Counted from the stretch's first letter, positions 19,133-27,860 are shown. The stretch: DNA of 64,000 nt from Variovorax sp. 679 (GCF_003952185.1 NZ_RXFS01000003.1:62001-126000), one strand, 5' to 3'. Translations and numbers: made by a program. The notes: generated by a model from the sequence alone, not told the origin.

Positions 19133-20377
19133 TTAGAAAGCGTGACGGATACCGAAGTCGTAGCCGGTCGAGCTGCGGGGCGTGAAGCCACCGGTCGTCA
19201 CGAACGAAGGACCGCCAACCGTGTAGGCTGCGCCGTTCTTGTTGCTCACGCGAGCGATCGTTGCGTACAGAGCCGTGCGCTTCGACAGGTTGTGCACGTA
19301 GCCCAGAGCCAGCTTGTTGGCCTTCGGGTCACCCGGGTTCAGAGCGAACGGGTTGGTGGGCAGGTTCTGGTCCAGCTTGACGTGCGACCACGAAGCGCGG
19401 ATCAGGCCAGCACCGACCGGAACGGTCACGCCGAGCAGGTAGCCGGTCAGATCGATGTCAGGACGGCCGCCCAGGAGAGGCGTCACTTCGTAGTCGATCT
19501 TGTTCTTGGCCTTCGACAGTTCACCGAACAGCTTCACGGGACCGAAGTCATACGAAGCGCCCAGGTTCAGCGTGTTGACCTTGGTGGTCGTGCCGACGTA
19601 GTAGTCGTCGCCAACGGTGCTGCTGCCGTAAGCCAGCGCAACGTCCAGAGGACCGTTTGCGTAGCCGAAGCGGCCACCGACGTAACGACCTTGACGCGTG
19701 CTGTTCGCAACGTTAGGCGTAGCCAGACCAGGGCTGTACTTGGTCTTTTCGCTGAAGCCGTACTGGAACTGGCCGTAGAAACCACCCAGGTTCGGCGGCA
19801 GGAAGTAGCCGATGGTGTTGCTGGCGCGGACGTAGTTGCTGGTGCCGACGTTGGTGATCGAACCGACGCTGGCGGCGGGGGAGCCGAAGGCGCCGAACGA
19901 GCCGTTAGCCGTCGAGATCAGGTTGGTACCGACGCCATTGGTGCCGAACGGGTCGAACACGGTGTCGTTCCAGAAGGTCGGGGTGTAGTCGCGGCCGAGG
20001 CGGACTTCACCGAAACCACCCGACAGGCTCACGGTCGAACGACGAGCGAACGTCGCAACGCCTTCAGAACCGTCATCGTTCTTGATCGGGGCTTCGAGCC
20101 AGAAGCTGGCTGCCAGGCCACCACCCAGGTCTTCCGTACCACGGAAGCCCAGACGGCTGGAGTTGTAAGCCGAGTTAGCCAGTTCACGGCGGCTGGCCTT
20201 GACGCTGCCCTTGTTGATGTAGAACGGGTTCAGGAGCGTGGCGCCGTTCAGGTCACGCGAGGTGCTCGAATAGCCGCTGATCGACGCGTCGACCACACCA
20301 AACAGCGTGACGGACGACTGAGCCGAGGCAACACCGGCAACAGCCAGGGCAGCCAGAGCAACTAGAGATTTTTTCAT
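19133..20377 (-). CDS. Outer-membrane trimeric porin (porin 1)
   Basis: A 414-residue 16-strand-type general porin for passive diffusion of small solutes. The ATG at 20377 has a GGAG 11 bases upstream and gives the leader [19 protein letters not shown], cleaved before [14 protein letters not shown], the standard mature start of burkholderial porins. [14 protein letters not shown] and [14 protein letters not shown] (loop 3 region) are visible, and the protein ends [10 protein letters not shown] with the C-terminal Phe needed by the outer-membrane assembly machine. Codons are strongly optimised, as expected for an abundant protein. A close paralogue lies at 22020-23264. Confidence 0.93.
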   Translation of the reverse strand: MKKSLVALAALAVAGVASAQSSVTLFGVVDASISGYSSTSRDLNGATLLNPFYINKGSVKASRRELANSAYNSSRLGFRGTEDLGGGLAASFWLEAPIKNDDGSEGVATFARRSTVSLSGGFGEVRLGRDYTPTFWNDTVFDPFGTNGVGTNLISTANGSFGAFGSPAASVGSITNVGTSNYVRASNTIGYFLPPNLGGFYGQFQYGFSEKTKYSPGLATPNVANSTRQGRYVGGRFGYANGPLDVALAYGSSTVGDDYYVGTTTKVNTLNLGASYDFGPVKLFGELSKAKNKIDYEVTPLLGGRPDIDLTGYLLGVTVPVGAGLIRASWSHVKLDQNLPTNPFALNPGDPKANKLALGYVHNLSKRTALYATIARVSNKNGAAYTVGGPSFVTTGGFTPRSSTGYDFGIRHAF

Positions 20378-20658
20378 TGCAAGTTTCTCCAAGGTTAAAC
20401 ATAGGGCTCCGGTGCGAAGGGCTCACCGTGACTGGCACTTTTGTGCTCCCACCGGACCCCGGGCCAACCTCCTTTTGGGAAGTTGATGCTATTGCACCAG
20501 AGCCGCTGCGGCAGGGCAAAAGAATTCGCCCGAAATCTTGGATGGCCCGCGCGTTTCGTTGCACGCTTGCAACAAAGGACTTAGACCCCGCAGCGCACCA
20601 CAATGTGAAAAATCATGGGCCCAGACGGGGCATTTCACGTGTGCGTTCAAATAGACAC
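20378..20658. other. Divergent leader region of porin 1 and coq7
   Basis: This 281-bp gene-free stretch holds the porin 1 ribosome-binding site and leader, and the coq7 leader. Two items resemble the region before porin 2: the inverted repeat GTTGC-ACGCTT-GCAAC at 20558-20573, and the minus-strand word TTCGCACCGGA about 45 bases before the porin ATG. A strong minus-strand AAGGAGG near 20470 is not followed by a convincing reading frame. No clear -35/-10 pair was found. Confidence 0.5.
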
Positions 20659-21288
20659 ATGACGCTCATGATCGACCCTGTTCTGACCGCGGCAGACTCA
20701 GCATTGCGCACGCTTTTTGCCCGCCCCCATGCCACACGGGCGGCCCCGCCCCCCTCGCAGGCACCGGGCGAACTGAATGAAGCGGAGCGCCGAGAGGCCG
20801 GGGCACTGATGCGAGTGAACCACGTCGGAGAAGTCTGCGCCCAGGCGCTTTACACGGCCCAGGCAGCAGTGGCGCGCGATCCTGCGCTGCGCGCGCACTT
20901 CCTAGAAGCAGCACACGAGGAAACCGATCATCTGGCCTGGACCCGGCAAAGGCTGGACGAGTTGGGCGCGCGTCCGTCGATCCTGAACCCACTCTGGTAC
21001 GCCGGCGCTTTCGGCCTCGGCCTCGTCGCGGGCCGTCTCGGGGACCCGTTGAGTCTGGGGTTCGTCGCGGAAACCGAGCGCCAGGTGGAGGCCCACCTGG
21101 ACAGCCACCTCGATCGCCTCCCACCCGGGGACAGCGCCTCCAGGGCAGTGGTGGAGCAGATGAAGCTCGACGAAGCCCGCCACGCATCGCAGGCCGTCGA
21201 TGCCGGCGCGGCGGAACTGCCGGCGCCGGCCAAGGCGCTGATGCGAGTGGCGTCCCGCGTGATGACCACGCTGGCGCACCGCATCTAG
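20659..21288 (+). CDS. coq7: 5-demethoxyubiquinol hydroxylase Coq7
   Basis: Catalyses the last hydroxylation in ubiquinone synthesis at the inner membrane using a diiron centre. The 209-residue product has all ligand motifs: [11 protein letters not shown] with Glu58, HEETDHLAW with Glu88 and His91, [11 protein letters not shown] with Glu140, and DEARH with Glu172 and His175. The reading frame is open for 94 more codons upstream, but that part overlaps the porin leader and looks non-coding; ATG 20659 or ATG 20668 gives the usual family start. It is alone on this strand and converges on the OsmC gene. Confidence 0.92.
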   Translation: MTLMIDPVLTAADSALRTLFARPHATRAAPPPSQAPGELNEAERREAGALMRVNHVGEVCAQALYTAQAAVARDPALRAHFLEAAHEETDHLAWTRQRLDELGARPSILNPLWYAGAFGLGLVAGRLGDPLSLGFVAETERQVEAHLDSHLDRLPPGDSASRAVVEQMKLDEARHASQAVDAGAAELPAPAKALMRVASRVMTTLAHRI

Positions 21289-21305
21289 CATCCAGACCGC
21301 CCGGC

Positions 21306-21755
21306 TCAGGTTTCGATCAGGTCGAAGCTGGTGGTGATTTCGGCCGTCTTCGCCAGCATGATGCTGGCAGAGCAATAGGTCTCGTGGCTCAGCGCAATCG
21401 CGCGTTCCACTGCGGAAGCCGGGATGCCCTTGCCCGCCACGGTGAAATGCATGTGGATTTTCGTAAAGACCTTGGGATCCTTTTCGGCCCGCTCGCTGGT
21501 CAGCTTGACGCTGCAGCGCTCGACGCGATGCCGCCCGCGCTTGAGGATGAGCACCACGTCATAGGCGGTACACCCTCCGGTGCCGGCCAGAACGGTCTCC
21601 ATCGGCCGTGCCGCAAGGTTCTGTCCACCGTTCTCGGGTTTCGCAGCATCGGGGGCGCCATCCATCATCAGGACGTGGCCGCTGCCCGTCTCGGCGACGA
21701 AGCCCATGGCCGATCGTGTGCCTGCGTCTCCGGTCCAACTTACTGTGCATTCCAT
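21306..21755 (-). CDS. OsmC family protein (YhfA-like)
   Basis: A 149-residue cytoplasmic protein of the OsmC/Ohr superfamily, many members of which reduce organic hydroperoxides with two cysteines. Both are present: GTGGCTAYDVVLILKRGR (first Cys near residue 59) and HETYCSASIMLAKTA (second Cys near residue 127). The GCTAYDVVLILK wording is nearer to the YhfA branch, whose physiological substrate is unknown, than to OsmC proper. The start at 21755 gives MECTVSWTGD; an 18-codon upstream extension is ignored. Its stop is 17 bases from the coq7 stop. Confidence 0.88.
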   Translation of the reverse strand: MECTVSWTGDAGTRSAMGFVAETGSGHVLMMDGAPDAAKPENGGQNLAARPMETVLAGTGGCTAYDVVLILKRGRHRVERCSVKLTSERAEKDPKVFTKIHMHFTVAGKGIPASAVERAIALSHETYCSASIMLAKTAEITTSFDLIET

Positions 21756-21835
21756 GGTTTTCGGGTTTCCGGGTCTGGGATGCCGGGCAAAATGCACGCC
21801 AACATCCATTTATGTGTGGGAAAAGCATCACTCGC

Positions 21836-21866
21836 TTGTTGCAACGCAACAAACAGTCGATATACT
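21836..21866 (+). promoter_or_regulatory. Sigma-70 type promoter with a palindromic operator
   Basis: TTGCAA (21839-21844) and TATACT (21861-21866) are spaced by 16 bases. The -35 box is embedded in the perfect inverted repeat TTGTTGC-AAC-GCAACAA (21836-21852), a likely repressor or activator site. The first transcribed base would be near 21873. A related inverted repeat lies before porin 1. Confidence 0.6.
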
Positions 21867-21872
21867 TTATTT

Positions 21873-21961
21873 CATTGCGCAAACGTATGCGCACCCAGTT
21901 GTCTCCTCCACCCTTCCAATTGGTGGATTTAGCCCCGAGCTGCAAAGCTCGGGGCTTTTTT
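21873..21961 (+). ncRNA. Candidate small RNA, about 90 nt, three hairpins
   Basis: Between the promoter and a perfect terminator lie three stem-loops: TGCGCA-AACGTA-TGCGCA (21876-21893), TCCACC with a 9-base loop and GGTGGA (21907-21927), and an 11-bp terminator stem (21931-21956) followed by a T tract. Between hairpins 1 and 2 the sequence TCTCCTCC could pair with Shine-Dalgarno sequences. No coding gene on this strand ends here, so the terminator needs another explanation. A 37-codon frame from ATG 21887 crosses the terminator and has no ribosome-binding site. It could also be a decayed, attenuated leader of porin 2. No known RNA family was recognised. Confidence 0.5.
21931..21961 (+). terminator. 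Strong rho-independent terminator upstream of porin 2
   Basis: AGCCCCGAGCT and AGCTCGGGGCT form an 11-bp perfect stem around GCAA, followed by TTTTTCTTT. It ends whatever starts at the 21861 promoter and isolates the porin 2 sequence from that promoter. Confidence 0.9.
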
Positions 21962-22019
21962 CTTTCCAGACCACCCCGATCGGACCGGAAACCACTCTAG
22001 TTTTCGCACCGGAAGGGCA

Positions 22020-23264
22020 GTTGCTCTGGCTGCCCTGGCTGTTGCCGGTGTTGCCTCGGCTCAGTCGTCCGTCACGCTGTTTGGTGTGGTCGACGCATCG
22101 ATCAGCGGTTACTCGTCCAGTTCGCGCGATCTGAAACCCACCGTTCTGCGCAACAACTTCGGCGCCCCCACCTATACGAACCAAGGTAGCGTGAAGGTCA
22201 GCCGCACGGCACTGGCCAACTCGGGCTACAACACCAGCCGTCTGGGCTTCCGTGGTACGGAAGACCTGGGTGGCGGCCTGGCGGCCAGCTTCTGGCTCGA
22301 AGCCCCCATCACCAATGACGATGGTGCCACTGGCGTTGCAAGCTTCGTACGCCGTTCGACCGTGAGCCTGTCGGGCGGTTTCGGTGAAGTCCGCCTCGGC
22401 CGCGACTACACCCCGACGTTCTGGAACGACACCGTGTTCGACCCGTTCGGCGCCAACGGCGTCGGCGCCAACCTGATCAACACCGCCAACGGCTTCAACG
22501 CCACCACCTACGGTGCCAAGGACACCGGCGGCTTCGGGGGCAACCAGAACTACTCGCGCGCCAGCAACTCGATCGGCTATTTCCTGCCATCGAACCTCGG
22601 TGGCTTCTATGGCCAGGTGATGTACGCGTTCCATGAGAACGACAAGTACAGCAACGGCGGCTTCACGCCGCGGGACAGCGCCACTTCGAAAAGCCGTGCG
22701 GGCCGCTACATCGGCGGTCGCTTCGGCTACGCAAGCGGTCCTCTGGATGTGGCCGTGGCATACGGCAACAGCACGGTCGGCGATCAGTACTACGCCGGCA
22801 CCACCGACTATGTGAAGACCTTCAACGTAGGCGCTTCATACGACTTCGGCCCCGTGAAGCTGTTCGGCGAACTGTCGCGCGCCAAGAATTCGCGTGACTA
22901 CGAGATCACACCGATCTCTGGCGCTCGCCCCGACGTGGACCTGAACGGCTATCTGCTCGGCGTGACCGTACCCGTTGGCGCAGGTCTGATCCGCGCGTCC
23001 TACTCTGCCGTCAAGTACGACTACAACCAACCTGCCATCCTCTTCACGCCGCGAGCAGCAGATCCGAGAGCCAACAAGCTGGCCCTGGGCTACGTGCACA
23101 ACCTGTCGAAGCGCACGGCTCTGTACGCGACGATCGCTCGCGTCAGCAACAAGAACGGCGCAGCGCTGACCGTTGGCGGTCCGGGCTTCTACAAGGCATC
23201 GGAAGGCGTATTCACGCCGAAGACCTCGACGGGTTACGACTTCGGCATCCGCCACGCCTTCTGA
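22020..23264 (+). pseudogene. Porin paralogue lacking start codon (porin 2)
   Basis: The body encodes a full porin: signal-peptide core [15 protein letters not shown], mature start [41 protein letters not shown] and the final [10 protein letters not shown]. The first five codons (MKKSL in porin 1), the ribosome-binding site and the ATG are missing. Reading back in frame from GTT at 22020 reaches a TAG at 21930 without any ATG, GTG or TTG. The word TTCGCACCGGA, which sits 45 bases before the porin 1 ATG, here sits 5 bases before GTT, consistent with a deletion of the intervening leader. A CTG at 22026 with GGAAGG upstream or the GTG at 22086 could start a leaderless product. An assembly error between near-identical porins is the main alternative. 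Confidence 0.7.
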
Positions 23265-23341
23265 TCGTCGCGCCGTTCGATCTTTTTGTTTGACTCCGAT
23301 GCTGGCTCCCGCCAGTTCGAAGCGGCAACAAAGCCTCAAGT

Positions 23342-23368
23342 CGCCCGGCCCACGCCGGGCGGCTTTTT
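23342..23368 (+). terminator. Rho-independent terminator after porin 2
   Basis: CGCCCGGC and GCCGGGCG form an 8-bp stem around CCAC, followed by GCTTTTTGCTTTTT. It lies about 78 bases beyond the porin 2 stop and just beyond the end of the recombinase gene on the other strand. Confidence 0.85.
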
Positions 23369-23382
23369 GCTTTTTCTCCCCT

Positions 23383-24531
23383 TTAGCTCGCACGGCTACG
23401 CCGACTCTGCAGCAACCCCACATTCATTTCTCCGCTCAGCACCGATGCGTAGAAACGCTCGACCATGTTGACGCTCGTGCGCGCATTGCGCGCCAAGGTC
23501 AGCATGTCGATCCCTTGCCCATACAGCAGCCGCAACGTGATCGCGGTATGACGCAGGCAGTACAGGGTCCTCGACTGGCCCAGCGGTCCTTTTTCGAGCC
23601 CCGCCTTTTCGAGCACCCAGTGGAAGAAGAAGTTGAGTACCGCCAACGCGTGCTCGCGGTTCTTCAGCTGCGGCATGAAGACATAGTCTTCCGCTCCACC
23701 GTAACCATGCTCCCCACGATAGGCGAGCAAGCATTCATATACCCGCACAGCTGGACACAAGCTCACGATGGGCTGGCTGTGCCGCTTGGTCTCCGGCAGG
23801 TTCATCCGCAGATAGACGTGTTTGCCGCGCACGACCTCGATGTGCTTGTTCTTCATGAACTTGATGTCGCTCGGACGCACGAAGGTGTTCACCATCCAGC
23901 GGACCAGCCAGGGCAACTCGTCCGGCATCACGAGCAACTCACGCGCAATCCAGAAACGCTCGCCTGCCGCGAGTTGATCGAGCACCGGATGCGAATGCCC
24001 GCGCAAGCCGCGCGCGGTCCTGATGATCGCCCGGTACTCCGCAACACTGAAGCTGCCGCGCGGTTGGCTGCGCACCTTGACCTTCGGGAACGCGGGCGCA
24101 TCGCGAAGCACGCCGATGTGCACGCCATGCATCACAACCTTGCGCAACAGCACCAGGTACTGGGCAATCGTCGTGCTGGTGAAGCCCTGCTCTCCGAGGT
24201 GATCGATCAAGCGTTGCGCATCGGTGGTTGCAAACGACTGCACCGGCACATCACCCAGCAACGGAACGATGTGCGCACGCAACCTGTTGCCCATCACTTG
24301 CCATGTGGCACGCCCAATTTCCTTTCGCTGAACGCGCGCGGACTCCGCTTGCATCAGCCTCCTCGAAAGGTCACTGACAGAAATTGATAACAGATTCTGC
24401 TCATTTGTAATTTGATCGGCGGTCGCATGAATCGCGGGACAGGTGCGTCCAAAAAATCCCGAATCATTTGCAGCTGGGGCTTTGTTGAAGAGGTTTATGA
24501 CATTTGTGTCCATGTCATATCTCGCATGCAA
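23383..24531 (-). CDS. Lone tyrosine recombinase (phage-type integrase)
   Basis: The 382-residue protein has a SAM-like N-terminal core-binding region (residues ~75-145) and a catalytic domain with Arg219 in NTFVRPSDIKFM, Lys249, the box YCLRHTAIT (Arg327, His328) and the nucleophile Tyr361 in MVERFYA. The first His of the usual HxLRH box is Tyr, and the LGH position reads ARNART, so it is a divergent branch. Either ATG 24531 or ATG 24513 may start it. No excisionase, attachment repeat or phage gene lies nearby. The 5' end and the gap to ilvA are clearly richer in A and T than the surroundings, suggesting acquisition from outside. Confidence 0.8.
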   Translation of the reverse strand: MHARYDMDTNVINLFNKAPAANDSGFFGRTCPAIHATADQITNEQNLLSISVSDLSRRLMQAESARVQRKEIGRATWQVMGNRLRAHIVPLLGDVPVQSFATTDAQRLIDHLGEQGFTSTTIAQYLVLLRKVVMHGVHIGVLRDAPAFPKVKVRSQPRGSFSVAEYRAIIRTARGLRGHSHPVLDQLAAGERFWIARELLVMPDELPWLVRWMVNTFVRPSDIKFMKNKHIEVVRGKHVYLRMNLPETKRHSQPIVSLCPAVRVYECLLAYRGEHGYGGAEDYVFMPQLKNREHALAVLNFFFHWVLEKAGLEKGPLGQSRTLYCLRHTAITLRLLYGQGIDMLTLARNARTSVNMVERFYASVLSGEMNVGLLQSRRSRAS

Positions 24532-24563
24532 TCCCGATGCCTCTTATCATCGACAGTTAGCAA

Positions 24564-26180
24564 ATGAAAACTCCCTTGGAAAAAATCGTGCGAAATGCAC
24601 CTCTAAAACCGGCGCTGACGCCCGCCGACTATCTCAGAAAAATACTTAACGCCCGGGTCTACGACGTTGCTGTCGAGTCCGCACTCGAGAAGGCGCGTGC
24701 GCTCAGCGATCGACTTGGCAATACCGTGCTGTTGAAGCGCGAAGACCAGCAACCGGTCTTCAGCTTCAAGTTGCGTGGTGCCTATAACAAGATGGCGCAT
24801 TTGAGTCCCGCGCAATTGGCGAGCGGCGTGATTTGCGCATCTGCAGGCAATCACGCGCAAGGTGTTGCATTGGGCGCGCGGAAACTGGGCACTCGCGCCG
24901 TGATCGTGATGCCGGTGACCACGCCCAAACTCAAAATCGACGCGGTGCGTGGTTTCGGCGGAGAAATCGTGTTGCACGGCGACAGCTATTCCGACGCCTA
25001 TCTGCATGCACTCGAATTGCAGACGCAGCAGAACCTGACCTTCGTGCATCCATTCGACGACCCGGATGTCATCGCAGGCCAAGGCACCATCGCCATGGAA
25101 ATCCTGCGGCAGCATCAGGGGCCGCTCGATGCCGTGTTCGTCGCGATCGGCGGAGGCGGCCTGATATCCGGCGTAGCCAACTACATCAAGGCCGTGCGTC
25201 CCGAGGTCAAGGTGATCGGCGTTCAGATGAACGACTCCGACGCAATGATGCAATCGGTCGCGGCGCATCAGCGCGTGAATCTTCCGGATGTCGGCCTGTT
25301 CTCCGACGGCACGGCAGTCAAGCTCGTCGGCGAGGAAACCTTCCGCATCGCCAGCGACCTGGTCGACGACTACATCGCCGTCGATACCGACGCCGTGTGC
25401 GCTGCCATCAAGGACATCTTCGTGGACACGCGCAGCATCGTCGAGCCGGCGGGTGCGCTGGCGGTCGCTGCCATCAAGGAATACGTTGCCCAGCACGGCC
25501 GCCATGGCGAGACGTATGCGGCGATCCTGTGCGGCGCGAACATGAATTTCGACCGCCTGCGCTTCGTCGCCGAACGCGCCGAAGTCGGCGAGGAGCGCGA
25601 GGCACTCTTCGCCGTCACCATTCCCGAGGAGCGCGGCAGCTTCCGCCGCTTCTGCGAGCTGATCGGCGAAATGCCCGCGAGCGATGCGGAAGCTCCGGGC
25701 ACTGGCGGCGGCGCGTTGCGCAACGTGACCGAGTTCAACTACCGCATAAGCGACGCGGCAAAGGCGCACGTGTTCGTCGGCCTCACGACCTCGACGCGCG
25801 GCGAGTCGGCCGTCATAGCGCGGACTTTCAACGCGCATGGATTCGACGCGCTCGACCTCACGCACGATGAACTCGCGAAGGAGCATCTGCGGCATCTCGT
25901 GGGCGGACGCACCGGCCTCGCGCACGACGAGCGCCTGCTGCGCTTCGTGTTCCCCGAACGACCGGGCGCGCTGCTCAAGTTCCTGAGCCTGATGCAGCCG
26001 AGCTGGAACATCAGCCTCTTCCACTACCGAAACCAGGGCGCCGACTACGGTCGCATCCTCGTCGGCCTGCAGGTACCGGCCGCCGAGTCCGCCGAATTCG
26101 ACGCCTTCCTCAAGACGCTGGGCTATCCCTACGTCGAGGAAACGGCCAACCCGGCGTACAGGCTCTTCCTGCAGGCCTGA
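24564..26180 (+). CDS. ilvA: Threonine ammonia-lyase, biosynthetic
   Basis: Deaminates threonine to 2-oxobutanoate, the first step of isoleucine synthesis, using PLP. The 538-residue protein has the PLP lysine in FSFKLRGAYNK (Lys69), SAGNHAQGVA, the glycine-rich phosphate loop IGGGGLISG, and two ACT-like regulatory repeats in the last 200 residues (starting at ALFAVTIPEERGSF and LRFVFPERPGALLKF). The double ACT tail marks the isoleucine-inhibited biosynthetic form. The gene is divergent from the recombinase with only 32 bases between starts, so its promoter must overlap that gene or its leader. Confidence 0.95.
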   Translation: MKTPLEKIVRNAPLKPALTPADYLRKILNARVYDVAVESALEKARALSDRLGNTVLLKREDQQPVFSFKLRGAYNKMAHLSPAQLASGVICASAGNHAQGVALGARKLGTRAVIVMPVTTPKLKIDAVRGFGGEIVLHGDSYSDAYLHALELQTQQNLTFVHPFDDPDVIAGQGTIAMEILRQHQGPLDAVFVAIGGGGLISGVANYIKAVRPEVKVIGVQMNDSDAMMQSVAAHQRVNLPDVGLFSDGTAVKLVGEETFRIASDLVDDYIAVDTDAVCAAIKDIFVDTRSIVEPAGALAVAAIKEYVAQHGRHGETYAAILCGANMNFDRLRFVAERAEVGEEREALFAVTIPEERGSFRRFCELIGEMPASDAEAPGTGGGALRNVTEFNYRISDAAKAHVFVGLTTSTRGESAVIARTFNAHGFDALDLTHDELAKEHLRHLVGGRTGLAHDERLLRFVFPERPGALLKFLSLMQPSWNISLFHYRNQGADYGRILVGLQVPAAESAEFDAFLKTLGYPYVEETANPAYRLFLQA

Positions 26181-26186
26181 AAGCGC

Positions 26187-26211
26187 AGAAGCCGGCGCAA
26201 GGCCGGCTTCT
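26187..26211. terminator. Bidirectional terminator between ilvA and gspC
   Basis: AGAAGCCGGC and GCCGGCTTCT form a 10-bp stem around five bases. It starts 6 bases after the ilvA stop and 27 bases before the gspC stop on the other strand. T tracts are modest on both sides. Confidence 0.75.
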
Positions 26212-26237
26212 CTCATTCATCGAAGACTGCTGACTGC

Positions 26238-26876
26238 CTACTGCGCAGCGGCCTGTTGCGGCGGCGGCTCCATCGTCGTCGACTGCTGCAGCAGCGTGCC
26301 ACCGGGTGGCGGTGGCTGGATCTGTTGTTGCTGAGGCATCTGCGGCGGAGCCGCCACAGCCGGCATCGTTGCCGGCAAGACTCCGGCCGGAGCGGTCATC
26401 GGCACCGCCGGACTGGAAACGCTGATCGGCGCACGCACGGGCAGCTGCAGCGTGAACGCCGCCGGCCCGTCGACCTGCGTGCCGATGGTCGCCGAGCGCA
26501 AGCCCACCGACTGAAGCACATAGTTCTCGCCGACCGCCGAGCCGACACGGAACGGCCGCGGCGGCTTGCCGTCGACGGAGATCAGCGCCGCCCCTTGCTT
26601 CGAAGGGTCCGCCACCACGCCCGACAACGCGAAGCGGCTGGCCGCCTCCGGGGCCGCTGCCACCGTGCGTGAAGCGGGCAGCACGCCCAGCAGCCGCGCG
26701 ACCGAGTCCGAATCCGCCGAAACCGAAGGCCGCGGCATCGTCGCGGCTGCCGCGACAACGTCGGTGGGCGAGGCCAGGCGCAGCGCCCAGAACACCGCGG
26801 CACCGGCCGCCAGCGCCCAAAGACCCGTCGTTGCAAGTGGGGCATGCCAGCGGGCGGCGGAGTAAGGACTTGTCAT
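26238..26876 (-). CDS. gspC: Type II secretion inner-membrane protein GspC
   Basis: GspC links the inner-membrane platform to the GspD secretin. This 212-residue form has a short cytoplasmic arm, one membrane span (residues ~15-35), and the HR domain including SRFALSGVVADPSKQGAALI (residue ~80) and PPRPFRVGSAVGENYVLQSV. No PDZ or coiled-coil domain follows; the last 60 residues are rich in Pro and Gln (QMPQQQQIQPPPPGG). Typical GspC proteins are 270-300 residues. It is divergent from gspG with about 35-50 bases between, the only secretion gene on this strand. Confidence 0.85.
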   Translation of the reverse strand: MTSPYSAARWHAPLATTGLWALAAGAAVFWALRLASPTDVVAAAATMPRPSVSADSDSVARLLGVLPASRTVAAAPEAASRFALSGVVADPSKQGAALISVDGKPPRPFRVGSAVGENYVLQSVGLRSATIGTQVDGPAAFTLQLPVRAPISVSSPAVPMTAPAGVLPATMPAVAAPPQMPQQQQIQPPPPGGTLLQQSTTMEPPPQQAAAQ

Positions 26877-26926
26877 GGCCGCGGATTATCATGCAGCGCG
26901 CCTTCCGAATCATGTCTGTCCAAGCT

Positions 26927-27367
26927 ATGAACAAATTCCTCCGTGCCGCTTCCCGTACCGTCCAACGCGGCTTCACGCTGATCGAACTGATGGTGGTGCT
27001 GGTCATCATCGGCGTGCTGGCGGCACTCATCGTGCCGAACGTGATCGAGCGCGCCGACGACGCCCGCGTGACGGCGGCCCGGACCGACATCAACAACCTC
27101 ATGCAGGCGCTCAAGCTCTACCGCCTGGACAACCAGCGCTACCCCACGGCCGAGCAAGGGCTGCAGGCGCTGCTCACGCGCCCGACCACCGGTCCGGCCG
27201 CGCCCAACTGGAAGGCCTACGTCGAAAAGCTGCCCAACGACCCCTGGGGCCATCCGTACCAGTACATGAACCCTGGCATCAAGGGCGAGATCGACGTGTT
27301 CTCGTTCGGCGCCGACGGCCAGAGCGGCGGCGAGGGCAAGAATGCCGACATCGGCAGCTGGCAGTAG
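26927..27367 (+). CDS. gspG: Type II secretion major pseudopilin GspG
   Basis: Main subunit of the periplasmic pseudopilus. A prepilin leader ends in QRG before FTLIELMVVLVIIGVLAALI, the standard cleavage and assembly helix with the conserved Glu5. The C-terminal half has the GspG calcium-loop region QRYPTAEQGLQALL and NDPWGHPYQYMNPG. Start codons at 26912 and 26927 are both possible; no clear ribosome-binding site distinguishes them, so the shorter start is used (146 residues). It opens the gspGHIJKLMNDEF series. Confidence 0.92.
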   Translation: MNKFLRAASRTVQRGFTLIELMVVLVIIGVLAALIVPNVIERADDARVTAARTDINNLMQALKLYRLDNQRYPTAEQGLQALLTRPTTGPAAPNWKAYVEKLPNDPWGHPYQYMNPGIKGEIDVFSFGADGQSGGEGKNADIGSWQ

Positions 27368-27860
27368 CAGCGGCACGGGCTCGCCGCCCCGCAATCCGCA
27401 ACTGCGCCCTCACATCCACCAACAGGCCGGCGGCTTCACGCTGCTGGAGCTGATCGTGGTGATCGCCATCATCGCGATCGCCACCGCCGCCGTGAGCTTC
27501 GCCATTCGCGACACCAGTGCCGCCAACCTCGACCGCGAGGCCGACCGCCTCGCGGCGCTGCTCGAGTCGGCCCGCGCCCAGTCGCGCGCCAGCGGCATCG
27601 TGGTGCGCTGGCGGCCGGTCGAGGGCAGCTTCAGGTTCGACGGCCTCGCGCCCGGCTCGCTGCCCGACGGCTGGGCCGCCGAAGGCATCACCGCGCAGGC
27701 CTCGCTCGCCAACGGTACGCTGGTTCCCGCACTGCAGCTCGGGCCCGATCCGATCATCGCGGCGCAGCAGGTCATGCTGTATTCCGCCGGCCCGCCAGCG
27801 CGCGCGCTGCGCATCTCGACCGACGGGGTGCGCCCCTTCACCGTCTCGGCGGTCCAGTGA
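27342..27860 (+). CDS. gspH: Type II secretion minor pseudopilin GspH
   Basis: A 172-residue minor pseudopilin. Its long prepilin leader (about 31 residues, longer than usual) ends in QAGG before FTLLELIVVIAIIAIATAAV. The globular part (YSAGPPARALRISTDGVRPF) fits the GspH fold of beta strands. The gene starts 26 bases before the gspG stop. A start further downstream cannot be excluded, because the leader is long and the overlap large. Confidence 0.85.
   Translation: MPTSAAGSSSGTGSPPRNPQLRPHIHQQAGGFTLLELIVVIAIIAIATAAVSFAIRDTSAANLDREADRLAALLESARAQSRASGIVVRWRPVEGSFRFDGLAPGSLPDGWAAEGITAQASLANGTLVPALQLGPDPIIAAQQVMLYSAGPPARALRISTDGVRPFTVSAVQ

Noticed and set aside
20377..20658. 94-codon in-frame extension of coq7
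   Set aside because: It covers the porin 1 leader, has non-coding composition, and the family start is at 20659 or 20668.
21887..22000. 37-codon frame running through the sRNA candidate and its terminator
   Set aside because: No ribosome-binding site, unusual composition, and it crosses a perfect terminator; kept only as a note under the sRNA.
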